Assembly: GCA_000018565.1 (NCBI GenBank) | Contig: CP000875.1 | Coordinates: 5,533,199-5,597,198 of the forward strand | Origin: Herpetosiphon aurantiacus DSM 785 | GTDB lineage: Bacteria > Chloroflexota > Chloroflexia > Chloroflexales > Herpetosiphonaceae | Reading direction: 5' to 3' | DNA length: 64,000 nt | In this document: positions 1 through 9,056 of the stretch, one piece after another | How the letters are laid out: every line of letters starts with the position of its first letter | Numbering within the stretch: the stretch's first letter is position 1 | Translations under genes and position numbers: made by a program | Notes under the pieces: model-generated | Seen by the model: only the letters and a program-made list of their open reading frames with translations | Databases searched by the model: none | Told to the model about the DNA's origin: nothing

Positions 1-23
1 ACAAGTTAGGCCAAGCATTGCCC

Positions 24-60
24 AAAAAGAACAGCGTACCCTTGCATAAGAGTACGCTGT
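24..60 (-). terminator. Rho-independent terminator of the MBL-fold hydrolase gene
   Basis: A perfect 9-bp stem (ACAGCGTAC at 31-39 with GTACGCTGT at 52-60) has a 12-nt loop. Read on the minus strand it is followed by a short T-run (24-28), just downstream of the hydrolase stop codon. Confidence 0.7.
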
Positions 61-77
61 CTAATCAAACTGCTAAA

Positions 78-93
78 TGTTTCACGGGAAACA
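78..93. promoter_or_regulatory. parS: parS-like ParB-binding palindrome (degenerate)
   Basis: The sequence TGTTTCACGGGAAACA differs by one central base from the bacterial parS consensus TGTTTCACGTGAAACA. The inverted repeat extends to AAATGTTTC/GAAACATTT (75-96). It lies against the end of the MBL-fold hydrolase gene and is the weakest of three such sites in the first 3.3 kb. Confidence 0.6.
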
Positions 94-94
94 T

Positions 95-820
95 TTAGGC
101 TGGGTAAGTCCAAGCTTCGCCAGGTTGCAACGCAACGATTGCGGTGTTGAGCTGAAGTTTGTTTAATTCGCTCTGCAACGCCTCGGGGTTGCCATGCAAG
201 GCTGGGAATGTGCCATAGTGTTCTGGGATAGCAAATTTGGAGCCAATTAATTTGAGTGCATGCGCGGCTTGGCGTGGCCCCATAGTATAAAAATCGCCAA
301 TTGGCAAAATGGTCACATTCGGCTGATAAATCTCGCCCATCAGAGCCATATCGCCGTGAACACAGGTATCGCCAGTGTGATACACCACGCAGCCATCGGA
401 AAATTCGAGGATAAAGCCACAAGGATCGCCCAAGTAGAGCGAAATACTGCCGCTGGAGATACTGCTGCTGTGGTGCGCTGTAGTTAAGGTTGCTTTGATG
501 CCAGCAAGCTCGATACAACCACCTTTGTTGAAGCCAATACATTGTGTCGCATCGACACCTTGGCCTTGCACCCAGCCAATCAGTTCGACAATGCCAGCGA
601 CCGGTGCTTTGGTTTGCTGCGCCAGCGTGATAGCGTTACCAGTATGATCCATATGGCCGTGAGTGAGCAAAATTGCATCGACATGTTCGAGTTCGGCTTT
701 GGCAGACTCAGGAAAACTAGGATTGCCCTCGTACCAAGGGTCAAGCACAATCCGTTTGCCTTCGGGCGTGACAAATAAAAAGCTGGCGTGACCAAGCCAA
801 GTGATGGTTGTGTTGGCCAT
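95..820 (-). CDS. Metal-dependent hydrolase, metallo-beta-lactamase fold (UPF0173/YtkL-like)
   Basis: This 241-residue cytoplasmic protein has the metallo-beta-lactamase signature: WLGHASF near the N-terminus, the metal-binding motif THGHMDHTG, a later HTGDT and a C-terminal PEHYGTFP. The pattern matches the UPF0173/YtkL family of single-domain hydrolases, whose physiological substrate is generally unknown. A longer frame begins at 850, but an AAGGAG Shine-Dalgarno sits seven bases before the ATG at 820, giving the N-terminus MANTTITW. The next gene in the same direction, a GH31 glycosidase, ends 45 bases upstream, so co-transcription is possible. A hairpin terminator follows the stop. The family call is firm; the substrate is not known. 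Confidence 0.88.
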   Translation of the reverse strand: MANTTITWLGHASFLFVTPEGKRIVLDPWYEGNPSFPESAKAELEHVDAILLTHGHMDHTGNAITLAQQTKAPVAGIVELIGWVQGQGVDATQCIGFNKGGCIELAGIKATLTTAHHSSSISSGSISLYLGDPCGFILEFSDGCVVYHTGDTCVHGDMALMGEIYQPNVTILPIGDFYTMGPRQAAHALKLIGSKFAIPEHYGTFPALHGNPEALQSELNKLQLNTAIVALQPGEAWTYPA

Positions 821-865
821 GAAATAATCTCCTTGCACACCAAAATACAACTACTCGCTAAAATT

Positions 866-2716
866 CTACCACAGCCGCTCGAACAACGGCAGGGTTTCTA
901 AGGGCGCAGGATAATTGTAGAGCCAGGTTTCACCCTCGAATTTCTCGCCAGTCCAATAATCGCGCCAGCCACCTTCAGGCAAATAAATGTCACGTTGGTA
1001 GTGGTTGGCTTGGAGCATTGGCGCAACCAAGTATTGCTCGCCAAACAACCATTGATCACCAATAAAGCGCGTGCTGGCATCGTCGGGATAGTGCCACCAC
1101 AAAGGCCGAACTAAAGGCGTACCATCGGTGATGGTCGCTTGCACCAATTCGGCAATGTATGGCTCTAGCTCAGCGTGCAATTGAGCATAGCGCTGGCAAA
1201 TCTGGCTGGTTTCTACATCGTACTGCCATGGCGCGATTGAAAATTGCATCGCTGGCAATAATGCCGTGACTTGCGTCCAACGAATCAGCAACTCGCGCTC
1301 GGGAAATTCACCGTTATAGGCGTTGCCGCCGATCATATCGGGCAGCACATAGGGATAACCGATCACGCTCATCGCAAGCGCTTGGGTAACGACCGCATGC
1401 AAGCCATTGTCCATGCCCCAACGACTCCATTTGTCCCATTCGCGGAAGAAGATTGGTTGCTGTTGCGAGCGCCAACCAGTTCGTACCTCTGTCCATTGCC
1501 ACGATTTGGCCACAAAAGCCACATAGCGATCACTATATTGGTTGGGAGTCATCGGCAGATGGGTTTTGGCTTCGGCGGGTAGAAAATTCCCTTCAGCGCC
1601 GTCAAATTTAAAACCATCGATGCCATACAAGGTTTGCAAGCGCTCCAAACCTGCTTGCCACCAAGCCAAGGCAGCAGGATTCGAGACATCCAACAAACCG
1701 CCCCAACCTTGCCACCAACGGGTCAAATACGGTTGATCGTTGGCGGGATGTTTGACCAAATAGCCATTAGCAGTAGCTTCAGCAAAAGCCGCGCTCTTTG
1801 GATCGAAAAATGGTGGAATCCACAAGGTTACTTTATAGCCAAGCTGATGCAATTGATCGACCATAGCCTTGGGATCGGGAAACTTGCGCCGATCGAATTC
1901 TAAATCGCCATAAGCAGTTTGCCAGCGATCGTCGATCTCTAGCACCGAATATGGATACTGTTGGTCGATAATTTCTTGGGCAAACGCCAGCGTTTGAGCT
2001 TGATCGATATCCATTTTATAGCGTGCCCAGGTTGTCCAAATTGGCTTGCTAAACATTGCCAAGGGTGGAGCCGCCTTGGGGTAGCCCAATTGTTGAATGA
2101 CGTGTTGAGCGGCAACGCTGACATTTTCAGCAATCAGTAGATCGAGCACCAAGCGCGTGCCTTCATAATGGGTTTCGCTGCCATCCAAGCCCGCGCCAAA
2201 TGGGGTTGGCGAAGGAAACTGCACCAGCCGAATCACACCTGCTGGATCGCTATCGATTGTGACATGCAACGGGCCTGTATCTTCGGCCACGATAAAAGCC
2301 ACGCCATTCGCGCCAATCCAGGCTGGCGTAACAATATTGAGTGTGCCATCATTGGCGTGATCATAGGTCATAAATGGTTGGCTTTGCACACCAGCCAAGT
2401 TGAGCGGCCAACTTTGAATCACCCGTTCGCCCATACCATACCACGAGCCTGCTGGTTGTACGCCGATTGCTAAACCAATTTGAGCAACCTGATGTTTCAC
2501 GTGAAACACCAACTGATAGCCGGTTGCCGTCGTTTCAAGATTAAGCTCAAAGGTCTGGTTATCGAAACTAGTGTATTGCACCGTATCAGGCTTGGTTTGT
2601 ACACCTAATGCGGCAAACTGCGAGCCATAAGCCTGCAAGTAGGGCTGAATCGTCAAAACTTCTTCGTCATCACGTTGAAATACCAATAAGCCTGTTGATT
2701 CGAGGGTGTATGCCAT
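866..2716 (-). CDS. Glycoside hydrolase family 31 protein (MYORG/sulfoquinovosidase-like subgroup)
   Basis: A 616-residue protein without an obvious signal peptide. An N-terminal beta-sandwich (about 1-215) precedes a TIM barrel. The GH31 nucleophile is Asp372 in GFKFDGAEG and the acid/base is Asp436 in RWGMDNG; PDMIGG and PERELLIRW follow further on. These variants resemble the MYORG-like and sulfoquinovosidase-like branch more than classical alpha-glucosidases. It probably cleaves an alpha-glycoside in the cytoplasm; which one cannot be read from sequence. A perfect parS palindrome lies within the coding sequence at 2493-2508. The gene is divergent from the large amylase at 3517, and the pair may share a role in alpha-glucan use. 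Confidence 0.85.
   Translation of the reverse strand: MAYTLESTGLLVFQRDDEEVLTIQPYLQAYGSQFAALGVQTKPDTVQYTSFDNQTFELNLETTATGYQLVFHVKHQVAQIGLAIGVQPAGSWYGMGERVIQSWPLNLAGVQSQPFMTYDHANDGTLNIVTPAWIGANGVAFIVAEDTGPLHVTIDSDPAGVIRLVQFPSPTPFGAGLDGSETHYEGTRLVLDLLIAENVSVAAQHVIQQLGYPKAAPPLAMFSKPIWTTWARYKMDIDQAQTLAFAQEIIDQQYPYSVLEIDDRWQTAYGDLEFDRRKFPDPKAMVDQLHQLGYKVTLWIPPFFDPKSAAFAEATANGYLVKHPANDQPYLTRWWQGWGGLLDVSNPAALAWWQAGLERLQTLYGIDGFKFDGAEGNFLPAEAKTHLPMTPNQYSDRYVAFVAKSWQWTEVRTGWRSQQQPIFFREWDKWSRWGMDNGLHAVVTQALAMSVIGYPYVLPDMIGGNAYNGEFPERELLIRWTQVTALLPAMQFSIAPWQYDVETSQICQRYAQLHAELEPYIAELVQATITDGTPLVRPLWWHYPDDASTRFIGDQWLFGEQYLVAPMLQANHYQRDIYLPEGGWRDYWTGEKFEGETWLYNYPAPLETLPLFERLW
2493..2508. promoter_or_regulatory. 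parS: parS site (perfect consensus) inside the GH31 gene
   Basis: TGTTTCACGTGAAACA is an exact match to the conserved ParB-binding parS 16-mer. It is located inside a coding region, as parS sites commonly are. Confidence 0.85.
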
Positions 2717-2756
2717 AAACGCCTCACGTAACGATCAATATGTTACCAGCTATTAT

Positions 2757-2826
2757 AGTTGGGGATGAAGAACATAGAACATAGAACATAGAATATAGAA
2801 CATAGAACATAGATGTAATGGTTCAT
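2757..2826. repeat. AACATAGA-type short-period intergenic repeat
   Basis: A run of imperfect 8-bp units (AACATAGA and variants), one of several quasi-repetitive texts dispersed in intergenic DNA of this window. No coding potential is seen. Confidence 0.7.
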
Positions 2827-2829
2827 TCG

Positions 2830-2936
2830 TTCCCTCACCCCCACCCCCTCGCCCACGGTGGCGGGCGAGGGGAGCACTGCGAGCGCGATTCCCCTCGCCT
2901 GCTGGGCGGGAGAGGGGGCAGGGGGTGAGGGCATGC
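2830..2936. repeat. Palindromic intergenic element, copy A
   Basis: About 107 bp. Outer arms CCCTCACCCCC and GGGGGTGAGGG enclose two GC-rich hairpins (CCCCTCGCCC/GGGCGAGGGG and a CCCCTC/GAGGGG stem). Similar copies lie at 11805-11911 and 24528-24638. It resembles a REP/MITE-like nonautonomous element. Confidence 0.8.
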
Positions 2937-2974
2937 TGGTCATTCTTAATGCTATGAACCAGTACATATAGAAC

Positions 2975-3240
2975 AAAGAGTATCGAGCATAGATGAAGGG
3001 GCCAAGGATCAGGGGCTAGATTTAACGCAGAGGCGCAGAGAGCCAAAGGATGAATTATGAGGGATTAGGGATGAAATTCTAACAGAGATGAGCATGTGAG
3101 GCGTGAGGCATAGACCAATAATCAAAATAATCTGTGCAATCTGTGGCTAAAAGAATCTTTATGCAATTCATAGCTTAGTGCTTCGTGCTCTTCGCGTCCT
3201 TCGCGGTTTCAATCCTTCGTGCCCTTTGTGGATCAAACAA
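2975..3240. repeat. Mosaic of dispersed quasi-repeats in a long intergenic region
   Basis: This part of the 800-bp gap between the GH31 and amylase genes carries texts that recur elsewhere in the window: CGCAGAGGCGCAGAG, AATCTGTGCAATCTGTGG, and CTTCGTGCTCTTCGCGTCC with a roughly 10-bp period. No gene is seen. Confidence 0.65.
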
Positions 3241-3256
3241 CGTTTCACGTGAAACA
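3241..3256. promoter_or_regulatory. parS: parS site (14-bp core perfect)
   Basis: CGTTTCACGTGAAACA contains the perfect GTTTCACGTGAAAC core. Only the first base of the 16-mer differs from consensus. It is intergenic, about 160 bp upstream of the amylase promoter. Confidence 0.8.
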
Positions 3257-3347
3257 TGCAATTTTGCTCAAAATTCATGTGCTTGAAACTTCGCTGAAAT
3301 TACATAATCCACAACAATAATCCTCATTTTATCCCTTCTAAATACTA

Positions 3348-3370
3348 TATTTTACATATAATTGTAAATA
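3348..3370. promoter_or_regulatory. Inverted repeat upstream of the amylase promoter
   Basis: TATTTTACA and TGTAAATA form near-palindromic arms around TATAAT in AT-rich DNA, about 33 bp upstream of the -35 box of the amylase promoter. It could be an operator or activator site; no regulator can be assigned. Confidence 0.3.
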
Positions 3371-3402
3371 TTTTTACTTTATTTAAAACCTCGTTCGTTC
3401 AG

Positions 3403-3431
3403 TTGACAAAGTATTGGCTGTCGGCTATGAT
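3403..3431 (+). promoter_or_regulatory. Sigma-70-type promoter of the large amylase gene
   Basis: A perfect -35 TTGACA (3403-3408) and a -10 TATGAT (3426-3431) are separated by 17 bp. The implied 5' leader is about 80 nt and ends in an AAAGGAG ribosome-binding site before the ATG at 3517. Confidence 0.7.
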
Positions 3432-3516
3432 CGCAGCACCAACAAAGTTTGTTTGACGACACAACAAATCGCGGACAACGCAGTTCAAATAAAACCCCTT
3501 ACCAAAGGAGCCGTCC

Positions 3517-6500
3517 ATGCGTGACACTGCCCATCGTCGGAGCCTGATCAGCCGTATGCTGCTGATCGTTATGCTGTTGTCGTTGATGATCCCCACGTTC
3601 AGCCAACAAACACCTGTGGTCGCGGCCCAGCCTGCCACGTTTGATCTGGCGCTCAATCAAGCCCCAACTATTGCAAATGCTCAAGTCAATTGGTGTTTTG
3701 CTGGCGGGTTCCAAAATTGGGACAATGCTGCAACACCTGCCAATGACGAAGGTCTCAACGGCGATTTAGTCGCTGGCGATGGCATCTACTCTTTAGATGT
3801 CGAGATCGCAACTGCTGGCCGCTCTGAATGGAAAGCGGTTGTTTGTGGCAGTTGGGAAACTTCAGTTCCCGCTGGCCCTAATGCTTGGATGAACACCACC
3901 CAAGCCAATCAAACCGTCAAATTGACCCTCGATACCAATAACTACAGCAGCAATGCTGGCAATCATGGCGTGCCAAGCAACAATATTATTCACGCCTACG
4001 ATAGCGATTTTGCTAGCTGGACAGCGGTTGGTTCGTTCCAAAATCCAGTTTGGACGAACAACGACCCAGCAACCGCAATGACAAGCCTCGGCAATGGTTG
4101 GTACTACTTGGCCTATACGGTGCCAAACGCTGGTACCTATGAAGGCAAAGTTGTGCACACTGGCGATTGGACAACTCAATACACTGGGGTTGGCCGCGCC
4201 GCCGATCAAGGCAACATCAGCTTTACCACCACCCAAGCCGGACAAATGGTGGTATTTTTGCTTGATACCAACACGAGCCGCCTGACGATTCGCCCGCAAA
4301 CCGCTGGCAATGCAGGCCCATGGTGTGCTCCAGGTACCTATCAAACCCCACAATGGCAAGAAACTGGCAGCCCCTTGGTTGATAACGGAACCCAAGGCGA
4401 CTTAGTGAGCGGCGACGGGGTTTTCAGCCTCGATGTTGTTATTCCAGCCGCTGGCACCTACGAATGGAAGGTCAATGCCTGTAACTGGGCGACCGCCTTC
4501 CCAGCTGCTAACGCTTGGATTTACACCGACCAACCAAATCAAACGGTAAAATTATTGTTCGATAGCAATAATCACGCTGCTGATAACGGCTGGGATTTAC
4601 TACCAACTCAAAATGTGGTCAATGCAATCGATGCATCAAATGATTTCACGGTGGTTGGTGCATTCCAAGGCTGGAGCAACAATAATCCAGCTACCAAAAT
4701 GATCCAAATTGCCCCAAATCAATTTGTGTTGCACTACACGATTGCAGCACCAGGCGATTATGCTGCCAAATTCACCCGCACTGGCTCATGGGTCGAGCAA
4801 TACAATGCCCAGGGTCGGGTCTTCGATGCCAACGATCCCGCACCCATCGGCTTTACCACCACCAATCTCAATGAAACTGTCGTCTTCTACTTGGATAATC
4901 GCACTGGCCGCGTGGCAATTACGCCGCAACGTGATGGCCAAGTGCCCGATTCTGTCATTGGCGATGGCTTGATCAATCGTGATGCAATTGAACATCACAG
5001 CCGTGAATCGCTCTATCGCGTACCGTTTGGCGCTGCACCGCTCAACCAAGCGGTTAACTTGCGTTTGCGCACCGCCGCCCACGATATCAATCAAGCACGA
5101 ATTCGCTTGTATTACACTGCTAACAATGGTCAAAGCATTCAACGCATGACCAAGGTGGCCAGTGATGAAATGTACGATTATTGGGAATACACCATGCCAG
5201 CTCAAACTGCTTTGGGCGTGGTCTATTATCGTTTTATTATCGAAGATGGCGCGACGACCCTATTCTATGAAGATGATAATCGCTTCGATGGTGGTTTAGG
5301 CGAAGTGGTCAACGCCAGCGCTGATCGCTCGTGGAACATTTATATCTACGACCCAGCCTTTACCACGCCTGAATGGGCCCAAAACGCCACAATTTATCAA
5401 ATTTTTGTCGAGCGCTTCCGCAACGGCGATACAAGCAACGACCCAACTGGGGTGGCAACCGATACCACCTATCCAGGGCGTGGTTGGTTCTACCCAACTG
5501 AGCGCGGCCATCGCTTCCCAGTTACCCCGTGGAACTCGATCGTGCCCGATCCAGAACCATTCACCGACCAAAATAACCCATGGTGGTCAACCTACAGCAG
5601 CACCATGTATGGCGGCGACTTGAATGGAGTCCAAGATAAACTCGATTATTTACAAGATTTGGGTGTAACTACGCTCTATCTGAACCCGATTTTCGATAGC
5701 CCATCCAACCACAAATATGATGGCCGCAACTATCGCACAGTTGACCCAGCCTTTGGTGGGCAACAAGCCTTTGACGATTTGGTTGCCGATGCCCATGGCC
5801 GTGGCATGACGGTGGTGCTCGACGGCGTGCCCAATCACGTCAGCAGCGATAGCCCCTTCTTCGATCGCTTTGGTCGCCACGCTGAAGTTGGCGCATGCGA
5901 AAGCACCAGCAGCCCATATCGCACATGGTTCTTCTTTGAGCCAGCCGCCGAGCCAGGCACAGGCGTTTGTGCTGGCGATACCAACTATCGTGGGTGGTTT
6001 GGCGTAGCCACCTTGCCCCAAATCAACACCAATCATCCCGAAGTGATGGCCTATTGGTTTGGTACGGCTGGCGGCAACCCCAACTTACCAACCAACACCG
6101 CTAGCTACTGGGTCGATGGCACCAACAAAGCCGATGGCTGGCGCATCGACGTTGTGCCCGATGTGATTGGGGTCAACCCAACCTTCTTTGAAACCTGGCG
6201 CGACGTGATGAAAGCCGCCAATCCCGATGCTGTGCTCTACTCCGAAACCTGGAGCGAAGGCGATGTGCGTGATCGGGTGCTTGGCGATGAATTCGATAGC
6301 ACCATGAACTATCGCTATCGCCGCGCAGTTTTGGGCTTCTTACGCGATACCCGCTGGGTCGATAACGACGGCGGCCAAGAGATCGATCCGCTCTTGCCTA
6401 GCCAATTTGTCAACAGTTTTGAAACTATCCGCGAGGATTATCCAGAGCCAGCCTACAACGCGGCTATGAACTTGATCGATAGCCACGATACCAATCGGGC

Positions 6501-8778
6501 GGTGCATGTGCTCAACGAGTTGGGCTTTACTGGCACTGGCTACGATCGCCAACCAGTCGATAATTTTGTTGATGCTCGGCATCGTTTGTCGTTGGTTGCT
6601 GCCTTGCAAATGACCTTGCCAGGTGCGCCAACCATCTATTATGGCGATGAAGTTGGCTTAACTGGCTATGGTTTCGATGTACCACGCGACGACCCCTACA
6701 ACCGCCAGCCCTACCCATGGACTGACCAAGCAGGCTACAACAGCTTGCCCGAATGGCGCAAAGCCGACACTAATTTGTTGGCAACCTATCAACGGCTCGG
6801 CCAATTGCGCCGCGATTATAGCTACTTGCGCACAGGCTCGTTCGATGTGATGACCGCCAACGATGCCAACAAAGTTTTGGCTTATGGCCGTAAAGATGAA
6901 AACGGTGCGGCAATTGTGGTGTTCAACCGCGATAGCCAAGCCCATAGCATCGAACTAAACTTGGCTGGCTACGTGCCAACGGGCACAGTGCTGACTCGCA
7001 CCATGCCATTGACCCAAACTGGCCTATTGCCAGCGACCGATGTTACAACCTATACCTTCAGCGTTGCACCACAAAGCGTTGGCATTTGGCTAACACCTGA
7101 TAGCGTTGATATGAGTGCTCCTGCTGCGCCAACTAACTTGCAAGTGACCAACCAACTGTCACAAAGCATCGAGCTTGGCTGGAACAGCGTTGCAACCGCC
7201 GAAAGCTACAACATTTATCGCTCAATCGTGAGCGGCGGTGGCTACGAGTTGGTCGGCAATACCACCAGCACCAGTTTCAGCAGCGCAGATCTCACGCCAG
7301 GTCAACGCTACTACTACATTGTCAAAGCAGTACGCAATGGCTTGGAAAGCACCGCGAGCAACGAAGTTTCGGGCTTGCCAGCTTATGTAATCAACTGGTC
7401 GAACCTGCAATTCCCCGCCACAATCAACCATACAATCAGCATTACCAACCCAACCACTAATATTTATGGTCAGGTGTATATCGCAGGTGTAACCAGCGAA
7501 GTTGGAGCAACGCCAAGCGTTTTGGCCGAAGTTGGCTATGGCCCTGATGGCTCGCAGCCCAACACTGCTAGCTGGACATGGTTTGATGCCAATTTCAACG
7601 TACAAAATGGCAATAACGATGAATATGTGGGCAATCTATTGCCAAGCAGCGTCGGAACCTTCGATGTAGCCTATCGCTATAGCACCGACGGCGGCACAAG
7701 CTGGATTTACGCCGATCTTGATGGTTCGGATAATGGCTATTCGCCAGCGCAGGCAGCCAGTTTGGTTGTTGCGGCGAGCAGCGATACGACAGCACCGACC
7801 GCGCCGCTGAATCTTCGCGAAGTGCGACGCTCAGCCTCGCAAATTGTGATTGGCTGGGATGTTTCAAGCGCTAACGATACCTATCGCTACGATGTGTATC
7901 GCGATGGCAACGCGATTGCCTCGGTATTGCACCCAACAACGATCTTTACTGATACCGAAGTAACCGCAGGCATTACCTATACCTATCAATTGAAGGCGCT
8001 TGACGGTTCGTTCAATCAATCAGAATTCTCGAATAGCGTTTCGATTCGCGCTGAGCAACGAGTGATTGACGTAACCTTCCGCGTCAAAGTGCCAGTTGAA
8101 ACCCCAACCAACGAAAGTGTTTATATCGCTGGCAACGATGGCACAGTCTTCAACGGCGCATGGACGGCTAATGGTCAAATCATGCAACGCGTGCTGACCG
8201 ATACATGGGAATTCAATAAACAAATTCTCGAAGGCACAGCCTTGGAGTATAAATACACTCGTGGCGCGTGGGAGCGAGTCGAATCGTGGGGCACAATCGA
8301 GGCCTTCACCAATCGTCGCGTAACCATTGAATATGGCAACAACGGCCATTTCATCGTTGATGATACTGACACCAATTGGGGCACTGGCGACGATAACCGC
8401 AAAGCCGTCCAAGCCTGGCGAGACCCCTTGGTCAGCAGTAGTTCAATTGCCAACAATGCCGTTGAAGTTGCGCCAACAGTGCAACCAGCAATTACATGGT
8501 CGCAAGTTGTTACAACAACAACCCCAATCAGCCAAGTATTGGTCTTGACCAATGCCCAAAATCAGTCCGTAGCCGGAACAGTGGTCGCTACCAGCCCAAC
8601 AACCTTCAGCTTCATCCCCGCAGCACCACTGCCAAATGGAACCTACACGCTAACCGCATTCAATGTACGGCGGGTGATTGGTGATCCATCGCCAATGCAA
8701 CAACGCTACGTTGTGCGCTTCACTGTTGGCAGGGACATTCTCAAGATCTTCCTACCAATCGTTGGACGTTCAAACTAA
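3517..8778 (+). CDS. Secreted multimodular GH13 alpha-amylase/pullulanase-type enzyme
   Basis: A 1753-residue exported starch-degrading enzyme. A signal peptide (about 1-37) is followed by four small beta-sandwich modules arranged A-B-A'-B' (about 58-478). The A modules resemble pullulanase X25 modules. Next come a neopullulanase-like N-domain (about 495-617) and the GH13 barrel from about 618. Catalytic motifs are DGVPNH (768-773), nucleophile Asp878 in GWRIDVV, acid Glu910 in YSETW and Asp991 in DSHDTNR. Two fibronectin-III domains (about 1201-1287 and 1424-1510) and a CBM20-like starch-binding domain (about 1516-1625) follow. The C-terminus KIFLPIVGRSN resembles the FLPLV tail of the Kelch protein at 37132 and may be a surface or export signal. 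It precedes a second amylase, and a terminator separates the two. Confidence 0.9.
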   Translation: MRDTAHRRSLISRMLLIVMLLSLMIPTFSQQTPVVAAQPATFDLALNQAPTIANAQVNWCFAGGFQNWDNAATPANDEGLNGDLVAGDGIYSLDVEIATAGRSEWKAVVCGSWETSVPAGPNAWMNTTQANQTVKLTLDTNNYSSNAGNHGVPSNNIIHAYDSDFASWTAVGSFQNPVWTNNDPATAMTSLGNGWYYLAYTVPNAGTYEGKVVHTGDWTTQYTGVGRAADQGNISFTTTQAGQMVVFLLDTNTSRLTIRPQTAGNAGPWCAPGTYQTPQWQETGSPLVDNGTQGDLVSGDGVFSLDVVIPAAGTYEWKVNACNWATAFPAANAWIYTDQPNQTVKLLFDSNNHAADNGWDLLPTQNVVNAIDASNDFTVVGAFQGWSNNNPATKMIQIAPNQFVLHYTIAAPGDYAAKFTRTGSWVEQYNAQGRVFDANDPAPIGFTTTNLNETVVFYLDNRTGRVAITPQRDGQVPDSVIGDGLINRDAIEHHSRESLYRVPFGAAPLNQAVNLRLRTAAHDINQARIRLYYTANNGQSIQRMTKVASDEMYDYWEYTMPAQTALGVVYYRFIIEDGATTLFYEDDNRFDGGLGEVVNASADRSWNIYIYDPAFTTPEWAQNATIYQIFVERFRNGDTSNDPTGVATDTTYPGRGWFYPTERGHRFPVTPWNSIVPDPEPFTDQNNPWWSTYSSTMYGGDLNGVQDKLDYLQDLGVTTLYLNPIFDSPSNHKYDGRNYRTVDPAFGGQQAFDDLVADAHGRGMTVVLDGVPNHVSSDSPFFDRFGRHAEVGACESTSSPYRTWFFFEPAAEPGTGVCAGDTNYRGWFGVATLPQINTNHPEVMAYWFGTAGGNPNLPTNTASYWVDGTNKADGWRIDVVPDVIGVNPTFFETWRDVMKAANPDAVLYSETWSEGDVRDRVLGDEFDSTMNYRYRRAVLGFLRDTRWVDNDGGQEIDPLLPSQFVNSFETIREDYPEPAYNAAMNLIDSHDTNRAVHVLNELGFTGTGYDRQPVDNFVDARHRLSLVAALQMTLPGAPTIYYGDEVGLTGYGFDVPRDDPYNRQPYPWTDQAGYNSLPEWRKADTNLLATYQRLGQLRRDYSYLRTGSFDVMTANDANKVLAYGRKDENGAAIVVFNRDSQAHSIELNLAGYVPTGTVLTRTMPLTQTGLLPATDVTTYTFSVAPQSVGIWLTPDSVDMSAPAAPTNLQVTNQLSQSIELGWNSVATAESYNIYRSIVSGGGYELVGNTTSTSFSSADLTPGQRYYYIVKAVRNGLESTASNEVSGLPAYVINWSNLQFPATINHTISITNPTTNIYGQVYIAGVTSEVGATPSVLAEVGYGPDGSQPNTASWTWFDANFNVQNGNNDEYVGNLLPSSVGTFDVAYRYSTDGGTSWIYADLDGSDNGYSPAQAASLVVAASSDTTAPTAPLNLREVRRSASQIVIGWDVSSANDTYRYDVYRDGNAIASVLHPTTIFTDTEVTAGITYTYQLKALDGSFNQSEFSNSVSIRAEQRVIDVTFRVKVPVETPTNESVYIAGNDGTVFNGAWTANGQIMQRVLTDTWEFNKQILEGTALEYKYTRGAWERVESWGTIEAFTNRRVTIEYGNNGHFIVDDTDTNWGTGDDNRKAVQAWRDPLVSSSSIANNAVEVAPTVQPAITWSQVVTTTTPISQVLVLTNAQNQSVAGTVVATSPTTFSFIPAAPLPNGTYTLTAFNVRRVIGDPSPMQQRYVVRFTVGRDILKIFLPIVGRSN

Positions 8779-8817
8779 TTTCATGCTTGCCCGCTAATTG
8801 AATACCGATAATGGTGT

Positions 8818-8859
8818 CGGGGTATTGTTGATGGCCTAGCCATCGCGATACCCCGTTTT
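8818..8859 (+). terminator. Rho-independent terminator after the large amylase
   Basis: Outer stem CGGGGTAT (8818-8825) pairs with ATACCCCG (8848-8855), followed by TTTT. An inner stem GATGGC/GCCATC has loop CTA. Confidence 0.75.
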
Positions 8860-8877
8860 GCACCGCCCCGCATGAGG

Positions 8878-8934
8878 CTCTGTTGGTCGTTGTGAGGATG
8901 GTCTAGGCCACCATCGTTGCGAGCACCAACAGAG
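8878..8934. other. Large inverted repeat between the amylase genes
   Basis: A perfect 10-bp outer arm CTCTGTTGGT (8878-8887) pairs with ACCAACAGAG (8925-8934). An inner arm GATGGT/ACCATC resembles the terminator hairpin just upstream. There is no T-run, so it is not a simple terminator; a regulatory RNA or DNA cruciform is possible. Confidence 0.6.
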
Positions 8935-8937
8935 AAC

Positions 8938-8999
8938 ATAGGTAGCCGAGCGTTCGACGCTAGGTTTGGTGTGCCTAAAATTTGGCGCACGGCTCCTAT
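8938..8999 (+). ncRNA. Candidate structured leader (three-way junction) upstream of second amylase
   Basis: A closing stem ATAGG-AGCCG (8938-8948, one bulge) pairs with CGGCTCCTAT (8990-8999). Inside are a short hairpin AGCGT/ACGCT (8949-8961) and a second hairpin GTGTGCC/GGCGCAC (8969-8990). It ends 57 nt before the start codon at 9057. The fold matches no riboswitch class I can name, so the functional call is inference from structure and position. Confidence 0.4.
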
Positions 9000-9056
9000 C
9001 TGAAACGTTGGTGTTTCACGACAAATACTCTAACAACGCTGTAAACGGAGTCATTA

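Noticed and set aside
2743-3046. Minus-strand frames over the palindromic and AACATAGA repeats
   Set aside because: Translate repeat text only (MFYMY- and CSMFY-type residues), with no start signal or homology pattern.
9009-9020. GTGTTTCACGACA as a fourth parS site
   Set aside because: Only the left half matches; the right half lacks GTGAAACA.
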